The notes: generated by a model not told the origin, from the letters alone. A DNA stretch of 54,304 bases from an uncultured Oscillospiraceae bacterium (GCA_910587135.1 CAJULF010000017.1:1-54304); one strand, 5' to 3'. Counted from the stretch's first letter, positions 32,731-41,906 are shown. Program-made: numbers and translations.

Positions 32731-35700
32731 ATGTTTTTTAAAACGCTTGAAATACATGGGTTCAAGTCCTTTGCGGACAAAACGGTGCTGAATTTCGACA
32801 CCAAAACCACCGCCGTTGTGGGAAGCAACGGAAACGGAAAAAGCAACATAAGCGACGCGCTGCGCTGGGTCATGGGAGAGCAGGGCGCGAAAACCCTGCG
32901 CGGCGAAAAGATGGAGGACGTTATCTTCCACGGAACGGTGGAGAGAAAGCCGATGGGCTTCGCCAAGGTCGCGCTTACGATGGATAACAAGGACAGGGCG
33001 CTGGCGGTGGACGCCGACGAGGTGGTCATTTCGCGCAAGCTGTACCGCTCGGGGGAGAGCGAGTACCTTATAAACGGGCAGAAGTCGCGGCTTAAAGATA
33101 TACAGGAGCTGCTTATGGGCACGGGCCTGGGGCGCGACGGCTACTCGATCATCGGGCAGGGCAGGGTCGCGGAGATAGTCAACAGCCGTGGGACCCAGCG
33201 CCGCGAGATATTTGAGGAGGCAGCGGGGATATCGCTGTTTCTGCACAAAAAAGCGGACGCGGAAAAGCAGCTCGCGACGGCGGAGGAGAATATACTCCGT
33301 CAGAGGGATATCATAAGAATGGACGAGGAGCGTCTTCCCATACTTGAAAAGCAGTCGGAGAAGGCGCGGCTGGCAAAGGAGCTTCAGGACAAGCGGCAGG
33401 AGCTGGAGATATCGGTAAGCACCGCGCAGCTTCTCAACAAAAGGGAGGAGCTTAAGAAGCTTGATGACGACCTGTTGCTTAACCGCGGCGAATACGAGCA
33501 TTACGAGAACGACGCGCGCAAGGCGCAGGAGCGGATAGAAAAGCTGGCGGACGATAAGCTGGGCATACAGGGCAGCCTGGAGCGGCACCGTTCGGGAATA
33601 CAGGCGGCAAACGAGGAGCTGGCTGACAAGCGCACGGAGATACAGCTCGCGGAAAACGACCTTAAGCATAACGAGCATCGCCGCGGCGAGCTTACCGAGC
33701 AGCTTAAGAACGCGGAGCTGAGCAGCAGGGGCTTTGACGGGCAGATCGGGGAGATAAACGAAAAGATCGCCGCAAAGAGAGATGAGATATCGGGATTTGA
33801 CGGCGAGATAGAGCGTGCAAAGCTGGAATTGTCGGAGATATCGGAAAAAAGCAGCAGAGCGGGTGAGGAGTATTCCGCGCTGGAGGCGGGTCTGGCGGAA
33901 GCCTACCGCAAAAAGAGCGAGGCGAACATCGCCATAAGCCAGGCAGAGCTTGCCGGGAACGAGGCTGAGGCTCAGAAGGCGGCTTTTCTGGCGGACTTGT
34001 CGGAAAGCGAGGAAAAGACCGCGCAGTATACCGCGGAAGAAGCCGAGGCCCGCAGAAGCCTGGAGCGGCTCTCCGAGGAGCGCGGCGGCACGGAGAACAA
34101 GCTGCTGGGATATCAGCGTCTGCGCGAGGGCAAAAAGCGCCGCATGGACGAGGCGCGGGCGGCTCTTGACGAGATAAACGCAAAGCTGGGCGAAAAACAG
34201 CAGCGCTATAAGGTGCTGTCTGATATTGAGAAGAGCAAGGACGGCTATTACCGCAGCGTAAAGGAGATAATCACCGCCAGCGAGCAGGGGCGGCTGTCGG
34301 GCATACACGGCATTGTGGCGGACGTTATCTCGGTAAGCGAGCGGTACATTACCGCCGTTGAAACGGTATTGCAGTCGGTAATGCAGAATATAATCGTAGA
34401 TAACGAGGAAACCGCTAACCGCTGTATCCGTTTTCTGAAAGAAACAAACGCCGGACGCGCCACTCTCTACCCGCTCACCAGCATGAGGGGGCGCAGCCTG
34501 AACGAGCCGCGGCTTTCCTCGGAGCAGGGCTTTGAGGGCATAGCAAGCGAACTTGTGCAGTGCGACGACGAATATATAGAGATAATACGCAATCTTCTCG
34601 GCACTACCGCGGTGGTGGACGATCTTTCCACCGCGACGAGGATAGGCAAGAAGTACGGATACAAATTCCGCATAGTCACGCTGGACGGACAGCTTGTAAA
34701 CGCGGGCGGTTCGTTTACGGGCGGAAGCCGCATAAACAAAAGCGGCAGCATTATTTCCAGAAAGCAGGAGATAGAGTCGCTGTATACCGAGATATCCAAG
34801 CTGCGCCAGACCACCCACGAAAAAGAGGAAGCGTACAATCAGTATCGCTCCGAGGTGGCTAAGATGGATATCGAGGCGGATGGAATGCAGGACAGAATAA
34901 GAGAGATAGACGGCGAGGAGATACGCGTAAGGGCGGAGATCTCGCGACTGGAGAGCCTTATCGAGCAGCTTTCGCGGCAGGGCGAGGCTTCAAAGCAGAC
35001 CTTGGCGCGGTTTGACGCGCAGATAAAGCAGCAGGGCGATATAATGGAGAAGAACCGCGCGTCGCTGACAGAAACATCGGCGCTGATAGAGGAGCTGGAG
35101 CGGAAGCATTCCGAGCAGAGTTCCGAGCGAAAGGACGCGGAGGAGCATATAAAAGCGCTCTCGGACAGCATACAGGAGCTGAACATAAAGCGCGTTACCG
35201 CCGCGGGAGAGATAGAAAAGCTGAGCGCGGAGATACGTAATATCGAATCCAACCGCCGTATGCTGCTGGAGAACAGCGGCGGCTACAAGCAGGCGATGGA
35301 GGAACTTGACGCGGCTGACAGAGAGCTGCGCGAGAATATAGAGCGCATAAAGCGCGAAATAGAGAGCGGCAGCGACGTTCTCACCGAAAAGAGCGAGGAG
35401 GTGGAGCGGCTCAACGCCGAGGTGCTGAAGCTTGAAAAGGAGATAAACGAGCTGCATAAGACCATAAACGAGGCTGCCTCGGACAAGGAGAAATTCTCGC
35501 GCGAGGTGGCAAGGCTCGAGGAGCGGCGCAACGCCGTGCAGCGCTCCTATGACACTATCGTGAGCCTGCTGTTTGAAAGCTATGAGCTTACGGTTTCGCA
35601 GGCGGTGGAGCGGGTGACGCTCCCCGAAAACCTTATGGTAGCCGAAAACGAGCTTGCCGAGCTTAAAAAGCGCATAAGCGGTCTGGGCATGGTAAATCTC

Positions 35701-36303
35701 GCAGCGATAGACGAATATATCGAGGTATCGCGGCGCTATAAATTCCAGACGGAGCAGCTGGCGGATATCGAGAGATCGAAGCGGGAGCTTGAAAAGCTGA
35801 TAGAGCAGCTCACCGCGGATATAAAGGCGCGCTTCCTCAACAGCTTTGAGGATATCAACACCCACTTCAAGGAGATTTTCGTGAAGATATTCGGAGACGG
35901 CGCTCACGCGGAGCTGGAGCTTACCGACCCCGAGGATGTACTCAATTCGGGGATAGAGATAAAAGCCGCTCCCCCGGGAAAGGTAATAAAAAACCTGATA
36001 TCCCTTTCGGGCGGCGAGCAGACCATGGTAGCGATAACCATATATTTCGCTATACTTATGCACCGCCCAACTCCGTTCTGTATGCTCGACGAGGTAGACG
36101 CTGCGCTGGACGACATAAACGTTGACAAGTACATTTCCTATCTTAGCCAGTTCAGCAACCACACGCAGCTTATGGTCATCACCCACCGCCGCGGCACAAT
36201 AGAGGGCTGCGATGTGCTGTACGGTGTATTCATGCAGGAAAAGGGAGTGTCCCGTCTGCTGAGAAGAGAGCTTACCGACGAGCTGGACGTTGAATTGAAA
36301 TAG
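32731..36303 (+). CDS. smc: Chromosome segregation protein SMC
   Basis: Condensin ATPase that organises the chromosome with ScpA and ScpB. 1190 residues: N-terminal ATPase half with Walker A GSNGNGKSN (the usual form is GPNGSGKSN), long coiled coil rich in Glu/Lys/Arg (about 170-500), hinge (about 510-680, with GIHGIVADVISV and GGSFTGGSRINKSG), returning coiled coil (to about 1020), and the C-terminal half with signature LSGGEQTMVAI and Walker B FCMLDEVDAALDD. It begins directly at the stop of the upstream gene. A gene relic, then ftsY, follow. Many open frames on the opposite strand are shadows of its coiled coil. Confidence 0.98.
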   Translation: MFFKTLEIHGFKSFADKTVLNFDTKTTAVVGSNGNGKSNISDALRWVMGEQGAKTLRGEKMEDVIFHGTVERKPMGFAKVALTMDNKDRALAVDADEVVISRKLYRSGESEYLINGQKSRLKDIQELLMGTGLGRDGYSIIGQGRVAEIVNSRGTQRREIFEEAAGISLFLHKKADAEKQLATAEENILRQRDIIRMDEERLPILEKQSEKARLAKELQDKRQELEISVSTAQLLNKREELKKLDDDLLLNRGEYEHYENDARKAQERIEKLADDKLGIQGSLERHRSGIQAANEELADKRTEIQLAENDLKHNEHRRGELTEQLKNAELSSRGFDGQIGEINEKIAAKRDEISGFDGEIERAKLELSEISEKSSRAGEEYSALEAGLAEAYRKKSEANIAISQAELAGNEAEAQKAAFLADLSESEEKTAQYTAEEAEARRSLERLSEERGGTENKLLGYQRLREGKKRRMDEARAALDEINAKLGEKQQRYKVLSDIEKSKDGYYRSVKEIITASEQGRLSGIHGIVADVISVSERYITAVETVLQSVMQNIIVDNEETANRCIRFLKETNAGRATLYPLTSMRGRSLNEPRLSSEQGFEGIASELVQCDDEYIEIIRNLLGTTAVVDDLSTATRIGKKYGYKFRIVTLDGQLVNAGGSFTGGSRINKSGSIISRKQEIESLYTEISKLRQTTHEKEEAYNQYRSEVAKMDIEADGMQDRIREIDGEEIRVRAEISRLESLIEQLSRQGEASKQTLARFDAQIKQQGDIMEKNRASLTETSALIEELERKHSEQSSERKDAEEHIKALSDSIQELNIKRVTAAGEIEKLSAEIRNIESNRRMLLENSGGYKQAMEELDAADRELRENIERIKREIESGSDVLTEKSEEVERLNAEVLKLEKEINELHKTINEAASDKEKFSREVARLEERRNAVQRSYDTIVSLLFESYELTVSQAVERVTLPENLMVAENELAELKKRISGLGMVNLAAIDEYIEVSRRYKFQTEQLADIERSKRELEKLIEQLTADIKARFLNSFEDINTHFKEIFVKIFGDGAHAELELTDPEDVLNSGIEIKAAPPGKVIKNLISLSGGEQTMVAITIYFAILMHRPTPFCMLDEVDAALDDINVDKYISYLSQFSNHTQLMVITHRRGTIEGCDVLYGVFMQEKGVSRLLRRELTDELDVELK

Positions 36304-36311
36304 GAGAATAT

Positions 36312-36482
36312 ATGGGAGCTTTCGGCAGAAAGAAAATTCCCGATATTGATAATTGCCGCTTCGGTCATAGTGTTGGTATGCGCGGCGGCGCTGATAACAA
36401 ACGGCGTTACCGCGCAAAGGACGGACTTCCGCTGGTACCCGACATAGCCGTTGAGGCGGATAAAGCGATAGAAGCGCTGTAA
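36312..36482 (+). pseudogene. Relic of a membrane-anchored protein, perhaps an S41-type protease
   Basis: The 200 nt between smc and ftsY hold parts of a gene in two frames. An ATG at 36312 with TAGGAG upstream gives MGAFGRKKIP; one base shift in the A-run near 36332 gives a clear membrane helix (FPILIIAASVIVLVCAAALI), and further on the first frame ends DGLPLVPDIAVEADKAIEAL before TAA at 36480. A membrane anchor and a tail of this type fit the two ends of a C-terminal processing (S41) peptidase with the middle deleted, but the match is short. The uninterrupted 56-codon frame could also be a small protein. Confidence 0.4.
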
Positions 36483-36509
36483 GAGATAGCCGCGAGAGGA
36501 GAGGAATAA

Positions 36510-37679
36510 ATGGGACTATTCGATAAATTTAAGAAGAAAAAGGAACGGGAGGAGATATCCCCTGAGGAGGAGCTTACGGCTGCCGACGCTGAGGAGGTGG
36601 CTGAGGAGCTCTCCGGGCGGGAAACGGATGATGAACTTCTGTCCGATACGTTGGAGTATGCAGCGGAGGTGATTGAGGACAGCTTCGATATGGAGGAAAT
36701 TCCCGAAAATTCCGACGCGAATAATGAGGAAAGCCCCGATTCGGAGGAATCCGAGGACGCTCCGGCCAAGCGGGATGGATTTTTTTCAAAGCTGAAAAAC
36801 GGCTTGAAAAAAACCAAGGACGGTTTTGTGAACAAGGTTGAGCTGCTGATAAACTCCTTTACCAAAATCGACGAGGAATTTTTCGACGAGCTGGAGGAAA
36901 CGCTGATATTGTCGGATATCGGCGCGGAAACCTCGCTGGAGATATGCGACAAGCTCCGCGCGGCGGTAAAGCGCACCGGAGCGACAGATCCCGCGGAGGT
37001 AAAGGAGCTTTTAAGGGAGATAATCGCCGAGATACTTACGGGTGACAACGAGCTGCGGCTGGAAACAAAGCCCTCGGTCATTATGGTTATAGGAGTGAAC
37101 GGCGCGGGAAAGACTACCACCATAGGAAAGCTCGCTGCCCATCTCAAGCGCTCGGGCAAGCGTGTGATAGTGGCGGCGGCGGATACCTTCCGCGCGGCGG
37201 CTATCGACCAGCTGAATGTATGGACGGACCGTGCGGGTGTGGAGCTTGTTAAGCAGACGGAGGGCAGCGACCCCGCGGCGGTGGTTTTCGACGCCATAAG
37301 CGCGGCAAAGGCACGCGGCGCGGACGTGGTTCTGTGCGATACCGCGGGAAGGCTTCACAACAAGAAAAATCTTATGGAGGAGCTTAAGAAGATAGCGCGT
37401 GTTGTCAGCCGCGAACTTCCCGAGGCTTCGACGGAGATACTGCTTGTTCTGGATGCCACAACAGGGCAAAATGCTGTTAATCAGGCGAAGCTTTTCGGTG
37501 AAAGTGCCGAAATTTCGGGAATTGTTCTCACAAAGCTTGACGGAACGGCAAAAGGTGGTATAATAATACCTATAAAGAATGAATTGGGCATTCCGGTAAA
37601 GCTGGTGGGCGTAGGAGAAAAAATCGACGATCTTCAGCCCTTTATACCGGAGGATTATGTAAGGGCGCTGTTTGAGTGA
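36510..37679 (+). CDS. ftsY: Signal recognition particle receptor FtsY
   Basis: GTPase that docks ribosome-SRP complexes at the membrane, 389 residues. A long acidic N-terminal region (about 1-85) precedes the NG domain: GVNGAGKTTTIGKLA, DTFRAAAIDQL, DTAGRLHNKKNLMEEL and LTKLDGTAKGG. The basic patch FSKLKNGLKKTKDGFVNKV marks the start of the N domain and the lipid-binding helix. Ribosome binding site GAGGAGAGG. Confidence 0.97.
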   Translation: MGLFDKFKKKKEREEISPEEELTAADAEEVAEELSGRETDDELLSDTLEYAAEVIEDSFDMEEIPENSDANNEESPDSEESEDAPAKRDGFFSKLKNGLKKTKDGFVNKVELLINSFTKIDEEFFDELEETLILSDIGAETSLEICDKLRAAVKRTGATDPAEVKELLREIIAEILTGDNELRLETKPSVIMVIGVNGAGKTTTIGKLAAHLKRSGKRVIVAAADTFRAAAIDQLNVWTDRAGVELVKQTEGSDPAAVVFDAISAAKARGADVVLCDTAGRLHNKKNLMEELKKIARVVSRELPEASTEILLVLDATTGQNAVNQAKLFGESAEISGIVLTKLDGTAKGGIIIPIKNELGIPVKLVGVGEKIDDLQPFIPEDYVRALFE

Positions 37680-37784
37680 CGGCGCTCGGTTACAGCCTGC
37701 GGTGATATTATGCCCACGCGGGCATGCGCCGTTCGCTGAGAGCGTCAATTTGCCTGTGCAGATAAACATCGCCAAAAAACAGCA

Positions 37785-37925
37785 ACATTCAGCCCATGCG
37801 GGAAATTTCCGCAATCCGCTGTGCGGGAAGCACGGAGCGAAGCGGAGAGCTGCCCGCACGGCGAGATAGCGCAAACGCCGCAAAGCGTAGTTTGCGGCGG
37901 TGCGAAAAATTTCAAATTATAATCA
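37785..37925 (+). repeat. B-like structured intergenic repeat
   Basis: CATGCGGGAAATTTCCGCAATCC on the left and GCGGTGCGAAAAATTTCAAATTATAA on the right, with the inner hairpins GTGCGGG...CCCGCAC and CAAACGCCGC/GCGTAGTTTG. It blends features of A and B. It lies between ftsY and rdgB and ends at the rdgB ribosome binding site AGGAGG. Confidence 0.65.
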
Positions 37926-37934
37926 GGAGGAAAT

Positions 37935-38591
37935 ATGAAACATCATCACAAACCGAGTGAGGAAGAACACTCTACCGTGCCTGTCCGACAAAGGATAATA
38001 ATAGCATCTAACAACGAGGGGAAAATCAGGGAGTTCAGACAGCTGCTGCGCCCCTTCGGGTTTGAGGCGGTATCCATGCGCGAGGCAGGCTATACGGAGG
38101 AAATCGTCGAGGACGGGGATACCTTTGAGGAGAACGCTCACATAAAGGCAAGGGCTATCTTCGAGGCGCTGCGCGTTCCTACCATTGCTGATGACAGCGG
38201 GCTGGAAATTGATTTTCTGGACGGAGCGCCGGGGGTGTATTCCGCGCGATACGCGGGCGAGGGAGCAACGGATAAGGAACGCTGCGAGAAGGTTCTGGAG
38301 GAAATGCACGGGGTGGCAAGACCTCTTCGCGACGCGCGTTTCGTCTGCTCGATATACTTTATATACGACGAGGACAGCGAGTATTCCGTAAACGGAACGG
38401 TTGAGGGGTACATAGGCGACGAGATGACGGGAAAAAACGGCTTCGGCTATGACCCCATTTTTATGATAGACGATAGCGAGAGCATGGCGACCATCGACGA
38501 TGAGGAAAAGAACAGGATAAGTCACCGCGCAAGGGCGTTTGAAAAGCTCTCGGTTATATTGAAGGAGAAATTTCTTGATGCTGACAAGTAA
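37935..38591 (+). CDS. rdgB: XTP/dITP pyrophosphatase
   Basis: House-cleaning enzyme that hydrolyses non-canonical purine nucleotides (dITP, XTP). 218 residues, of which the first about 20 (His/Glu-rich, MKHHHKPSEEEH) precede the domain proper. Core motifs are IIASNNEGKIREF, DDSGLEIDFLDGAPGVYSAR, GKNGFGYDPIF and SHRARAFEKL. The ATG at 37935 follows AGGAGG. It overlaps the CRM-domain gene by 17 nt. Confidence 0.95.
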   Translation: MKHHHKPSEEEHSTVPVRQRIIIASNNEGKIREFRQLLRPFGFEAVSMREAGYTEEIVEDGDTFEENAHIKARAIFEALRVPTIADDSGLEIDFLDGAPGVYSARYAGEGATDKERCEKVLEEMHGVARPLRDARFVCSIYFIYDEDSEYSVNGTVEGYIGDEMTGKNGFGYDPIFMIDDSESMATIDDEEKNRISHRARAFEKLSVILKEKFLDADK

Positions 38592-38874
38592 ACAACGCGC
38601 CCATCTGCGCTCCATAGCGCAGGGGTATGATACGATATTTTTTGTGGGAAAGAACGGAATAGGAGAGGAGCTTGTAAAGCAGCTCGACGACGTACTCAAC
38701 GCGCGAGAACTCATCAAGGCGGGAGTTCAGGAAAGCTGCGAATACACCGCGAGAGAGGCTGCCGACGAGATAGCGCGGCTGACAAGCTCGGAGGTTGTGC
38801 AGGTGATAGGGCGCAAATTTGTGCTGTGGCGCAGAAGCAGAGACCCGAAAAAGAGGGTGATAGAGCTTGATTAA
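38575..38874 (+). CDS. yhbY: YhbY-type RNA-binding protein (CRM domain)
   Basis: 99 residues forming one CRM domain: LTSKQRAHLRSIAQ at the start, the GxxG-type loop FFVGKNGIGEELVKQL, and RKFVLWRRSRDPKK at the end. Family members associate with pre-50S ribosomal particles. Overlaps both neighbours (rdgB and nadD), so it is clearly in the same operon. Confidence 0.94.
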   Translation: MMLTSKQRAHLRSIAQGYDTIFFVGKNGIGEELVKQLDDVLNARELIKAGVQESCEYTAREAADEIARLTSSEVVQVIGRKFVLWRRSRDPKKRVIELD

Positions 38875-39457
38875 AACGGGTATATTCGGGGGAGCATTCA
38901 ACCCCGTTCATAACGGTCATGTCCGTCTTGCGGAGGAGGCTGTGGAGCAGCTTAAGCTTAAAAAGCTGCTGATAATCCCAACATTTGATTCGCCGCATAA
39001 GGACACAAAGCTTGCCCCGTTTGACGACAGAGCGGAGATGTGCCGCCGCGCTTTCGGGCATATTGAGGGAGCGGAGATAAGCGATATTGAGCGCACTCTC
39101 GGCGGAAAAAGCTATACGATAACCACCGTACGGGAGCTGAAAAAGCTGTACCCCGAGGACAGATTCTTTCTGCTTATAGGCGGGGATATGCTGTTCGGAT
39201 TTGACAAGTGGTACAGATACGAAAGTATCCTTAACGAGGTTAAGGTCTGCGCCGCGGCTCGTGACAATGACAGCCTTACGGATATGATGGAATTTGCCGC
39301 GGAGATGGGAAAGATCAAGGTGCTGCCCACCAACGCCGTGGAGGTAAGCTCTACCGAGATACGTGATAAGGCGGCGCGCGGCGAGGATTTTTCCGCGCTT
39401 GTTCCCCACGGCGTGTGTGAATATATAAAGGAAAAAAATATTTATTCCGTACAATAA
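38867..39457 (+). CDS. nadD: Nicotinate-nucleotide adenylyltransferase
   Basis: Joins ATP and nicotinate mononucleotide in NAD synthesis. 196 residues. Nucleotidyltransferase motif GIFGGAFNPVHNGHVRLAEE and the second motif VEVSSTEIRDKAARGED are both intact, with LIGGDMLFGFDKWYR in between. TTG start at 38867 with AGAGGGTG upstream. In Clostridia yqeK and rsfS normally follow directly; here about 1.0 kb with an ankyrin pseudogene intervenes. Confidence 0.95.
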   Translation: MIKTGIFGGAFNPVHNGHVRLAEEAVEQLKLKKLLIIPTFDSPHKDTKLAPFDDRAEMCRRAFGHIEGAEISDIERTLGGKSYTITTVRELKKLYPEDRFFLLIGGDMLFGFDKWYRYESILNEVKVCAAARDNDSLTDMMEFAAEMGKIKVLPTNAVEVSSTEIRDKAARGEDFSALVPHGVCEYIKEKNIYSVQ

Positions 39458-39573
39458 GGTAACAGGTCAAAAGTGTTGCCGGCTTTATACCCGCGCGATA
39501 TGCGGAAACGAATTGAACAGTGCCATATCCGTCGACAAGATCGGAGAAAAAATTGGGATTGTTGTGGAATTAA

Positions 39574-40229
39574 ATGAATAAATTATTTAAAGATATAAGG
39601 CATGGCGATATTGAAGCTGTGCGGGCGGCAATATCAAAAAATGCCGCCGTTGTAAACGAGGTTTACAACGCAAAAGCACCTAAAAAGGATATAGGGCAAT
39701 CGCCGTTACAAGTAGCTATCAAATGCGGAGAATTTGAAATTATAGATCTTTTGCTTGAAAAGGGCGCCGACTCCGATTTCATGGAAGACCCGGCGATTGT
39801 TCCGCCTCACAGCGTCTGTATGTCCGTCCTGCATGATGCTATAATAGGTGTATTTGCCTCATTATGTTACAAACAGTACAGCCATTCCGAAAAGTATATA
39901 GATCTGATTAAATACTGCTTGAGAATGGGGCCGATCCCAATCGGAAAACGTCATCGGAAGTGTTTCCGATAGGTACGGCAGTAAATTATGCGGAAATGAT
40001 TCTGGAGCGCGGGGGTGCTTATCCGGATATACAGGAAATAACCAAAAAGAGATTATTTGAATCCCTCGATTTACTTATCAAATATGGTGCGGATATGGAG
40101 GAATGGCTTGATCAAAACTTCTGGGGAGTTTCAAATAAAGTCCATTATTTTGAGGAAAAAATGTATGGAACGGATAATATTGACATAAGGGAACCTATTA
40201 GAATCGTTCTTAAAGAATATTTCGGCTGA
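39574..40229 (+). pseudogene. Ankyrin repeat protein, one frameshift
   Basis: Two open frames (39574-39972 and one ending at 40229) are parts of one ankyrin protein. Restoring one G in the GGGG run at 39927-39930 joins them and recreates the classic repeat phrase GADPN (YCLRMGADPNRKTSSEV...). The repaired protein has about 217 residues with repeats such as GQSPLQVAIKCGEFEIIDLLLEKGAD cut here into shorter phrases: SPLQVAIKCGEFE, DLLLEKGAD, LDLLIKYGAD. No signal peptide and only a weak ribosome binding site. AT-rich codon use sets it apart from nadD and yqeK. Gene loss, phase variation in the G-tract or a base-calling error are all possible. Confidence 0.75.
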
Positions 40230-40499
40230 ATTTCCGTTCTTATTGAACAAATATGAGGAGCCTGCTTAGTATTTTCCGAAGCACCGCCTTTACCCGCCTT
40301 TCCGCGCTGTGCTCGGGCAAATTTTCTTGATAGGCTGACTGCGTCGATCCGGTACATACAGTACATCTGTGAAAAATTGCCGTCGTTCGATGCGAAAATC
40401 CGGGCTTATCCGGCAATTCTCCGGATACTAAACGGGCTATAAAGGTGACGGTTAACGACCGCGCGTGAATTTTTGAAATGATCATCGGGGGGATTATCT
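40230..40499. other. Intergenic stretch between the ankyrin pseudogene and yqeK
   Basis: About 270 bp with no convincing gene, promoter or member of the repeat families, apart from an end (gcgcgtgaatttttgaaatgatc) that faintly recalls the A/B repeats. It may be decayed sequence. Confidence 0.4.
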
Positions 40500-41090
40500 T
40501 TGAAGTATGAAGAATTTGAGGAGTACAGGGAGCTTTTGAAGCAGCGCCTGTCGAAAAAGCGCTACACTCACAGTGTAAACGTGGCGCAGGCGAGTTTTAA
40601 TCTGGCGGAGCTTAACGGCGGCGACAAAAAGCGCTGCTATCTTGCGGGGCTACTTCATGATATAATGAAGGAGGAGGCTCCCGAGCTTCAGAAGCGTTAC
40701 TGCGCGGAAAGCGGGCTTGACCCCGACCCCGCGGAGCTGCTCTCGCCGCAGCTGTGGCATGCGGTGGCGGGCGGATATTATGTCCGCGAGGAGCTGAAAA
40801 TCACCGACGTGGAGATAATCGGCGCGATACGTTTTCACACGATCGCGCGGGCGGATATGTCGCTGCTTGAAAAGATAGTCTATCTCGGTGATATGATATC
40901 GGAGGACAGAAGCTACAGGGACGTTGACAAATTCAGAAAAATCTGTTATGATAATCTTGATAAGGCAATGTCGGTGGCGCTGATATACCAGATACAGAAG
41001 GTGTCTTCAAAGTGCGGGTATATCCCGCGGTATACGCTGGACGCATATAATTTTTATCTGAAATACAATACGGACAAGGAGAGCTTATGA
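40500..41090 (+). CDS. yqeK: HD-domain hydrolase YqeK
   Basis: 196 residues with the HD metal site: histidine in THSVNVAQAS, the HD pair in AGLLHDIMKE and later GAIRFHTIARADMS. YqeK proteins hydrolyse diadenosine tetraphosphate symmetrically. TTG start at 40500 with GGGGGG 8 nt upstream. It overlaps rsfS by 4 nt (ATGA). Confidence 0.92.
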   Translation: MKYEEFEEYRELLKQRLSKKRYTHSVNVAQASFNLAELNGGDKKRCYLAGLLHDIMKEEAPELQKRYCAESGLDPDPAELLSPQLWHAVAGGYYVREELKITDVEIIGAIRFHTIARADMSLLEKIVYLGDMISEDRSYRDVDKFRKICYDNLDKAMSVALIYQIQKVSSKCGYIPRYTLDAYNFYLKYNTDKESL

Positions 41091-41443
41091 CTGATTTACA
41101 GAAACTTGAAACTGCTGTAAGGGCGCTTGATTCAAAGAAAGCGTCGGATATAAAGGTGCTTAAGGTGGAGGAGCTGACAATTCTCGCGAAATACTTCGTG
41201 ATAGCCTCGGCGACAAGCACCACGCAGGTAAAGGCGCTTGCGGACGCGGTAGAATTCATGCTCGGTGAAAAGGGCGTTCAGCCCAAAGGCACAGAGGGCG
41301 AACAAAGCAGAACATGGATAGTTCTTGACTATTATGATATAATAATTCATGTGTTCTTGGAGGAAACAAGGGATTTCTATCGTCTGGAACATCTCTGGGC
41401 GGACGGTACGCCCGTTGATATCTCGGAATGGGTAACGGAATAG
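41087..41443 (+). CDS. rsfS: Ribosome silencing factor RsfS
   Basis: 118 residues. Binds ribosomal protein uL14 and blocks subunit joining when nutrients are scarce. Typical segments: ALDSKKASDIKVLKVEEL, YFVIASATSTTQVKALAD, QSRTWIVLDYYDIIIHVF and DFYRLEHLWADG. End of the rdgB-to-rsfS run. Confidence 0.96.
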   Translation: MTDLQKLETAVRALDSKKASDIKVLKVEELTILAKYFVIASATSTTQVKALADAVEFMLGEKGVQPKGTEGEQSRTWIVLDYYDIIIHVFLEETRDFYRLEHLWADGTPVDISEWVTE

Positions 41444-41473
41444 CCGCCGCTTAGAGCCTGTTTAGTATCCCGA

Positions 41474-41736
41474 TGTACGCGGCAGCTTGCAGAAAAAGCT
41501 TAAATGCCACGTAATGTCGGCGCATGAAATTTCAAAAAGTCGCAGAGTTTTACGCAACGACAATGTGGTTGGCTAAAGCATTACGTCGAAGTTTGCGTAA
41601 AACCACGTTTGCGAATACAAACGTGCGCGGTTTCCGCTAAGTATGCGAAGCGGAACGAAGTGAAGCGGAGTATGCTTAGCGGAAATTTTGAAATTTTTTA
41701 AATAATCCGCTTTAGGTCAACCTTATATACAGTCTG
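41474..41736 (+). repeat. A-type structured repeat carrying a 59-bp insert
   Basis: Left signature cttgcagaaaaagc and TTTCAAAAAGTCGCA, then the 59-bp insert inside the first hairpin region, CGTTTGCG.../...CAAACGTGCGC, the arm TTTCCGCTAA/TTAGCGGAAA (as in the 21876 copy) and the AAATAATCCGCTTTAGGTCA end. It lies between rsfS and the rpsU promoter. Confidence 0.85.
41546..41604. mobile_element. 59-bp nested insert, copy 2
   Basis: 59 bp from AGTTTTACGCAA to TTTGCGTAAAACC. Relative to the copy at 53065 the end stem has A-T where that one has G-C, on both sides. The right half (GGCTAAAGCATTACGTCGAA) resembles the copy at 53065 closely. Confidence 0.7.
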
Positions 41737-41805
41737 AAGCAAGAGGCATACGGTAAGATAATAACAGGTTCTTAGAAAAAATTGCATAAAATTTTAAATA
41801 AGTAC

Positions 41806-41834
41806 TTGACAAAACGTGATTGAGGTTGTATAAT
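41806..41834 (+). promoter_or_regulatory. Promoter of rpsU
   Basis: TTGACA (41806-41811), 17-bp spacer, TATAAT (41829-41834): fully consensus. Confidence 0.9.
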
Positions 41835-41860
41835 GTAGTATATACTTTTGTATATACTAC
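41835..41860 (+). promoter_or_regulatory. Perfect dyad at the rpsU transcription start
   Basis: GTAGTATATAC (41835-41845), TTTT, GTATATACTAC (41850-41860). It starts one base after the -10 box and covers the likely start site, the place of a repressor operator. As RNA it would form a 5' hairpin, so stabilisation is the alternative reading. Confidence 0.6.
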
Positions 41861-41906
41861 GTTTAGTAGATAACCTGTGCCGACCGGCAAAGGGAGGGAA
41901 ATATAG

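Noticed and set aside
32536..34818. A 760-codon open frame on the minus strand opposite smc, and others opposite feoB (50372-52090), smc 3' (34990-36417) and trmFO
   Set aside because: The plus strand carries unmistakable SMC, FeoB and TrmFO proteins. The opposite frames are rich in Leu/Arg/His without domains or ribosome binding sites and follow from codon bias.
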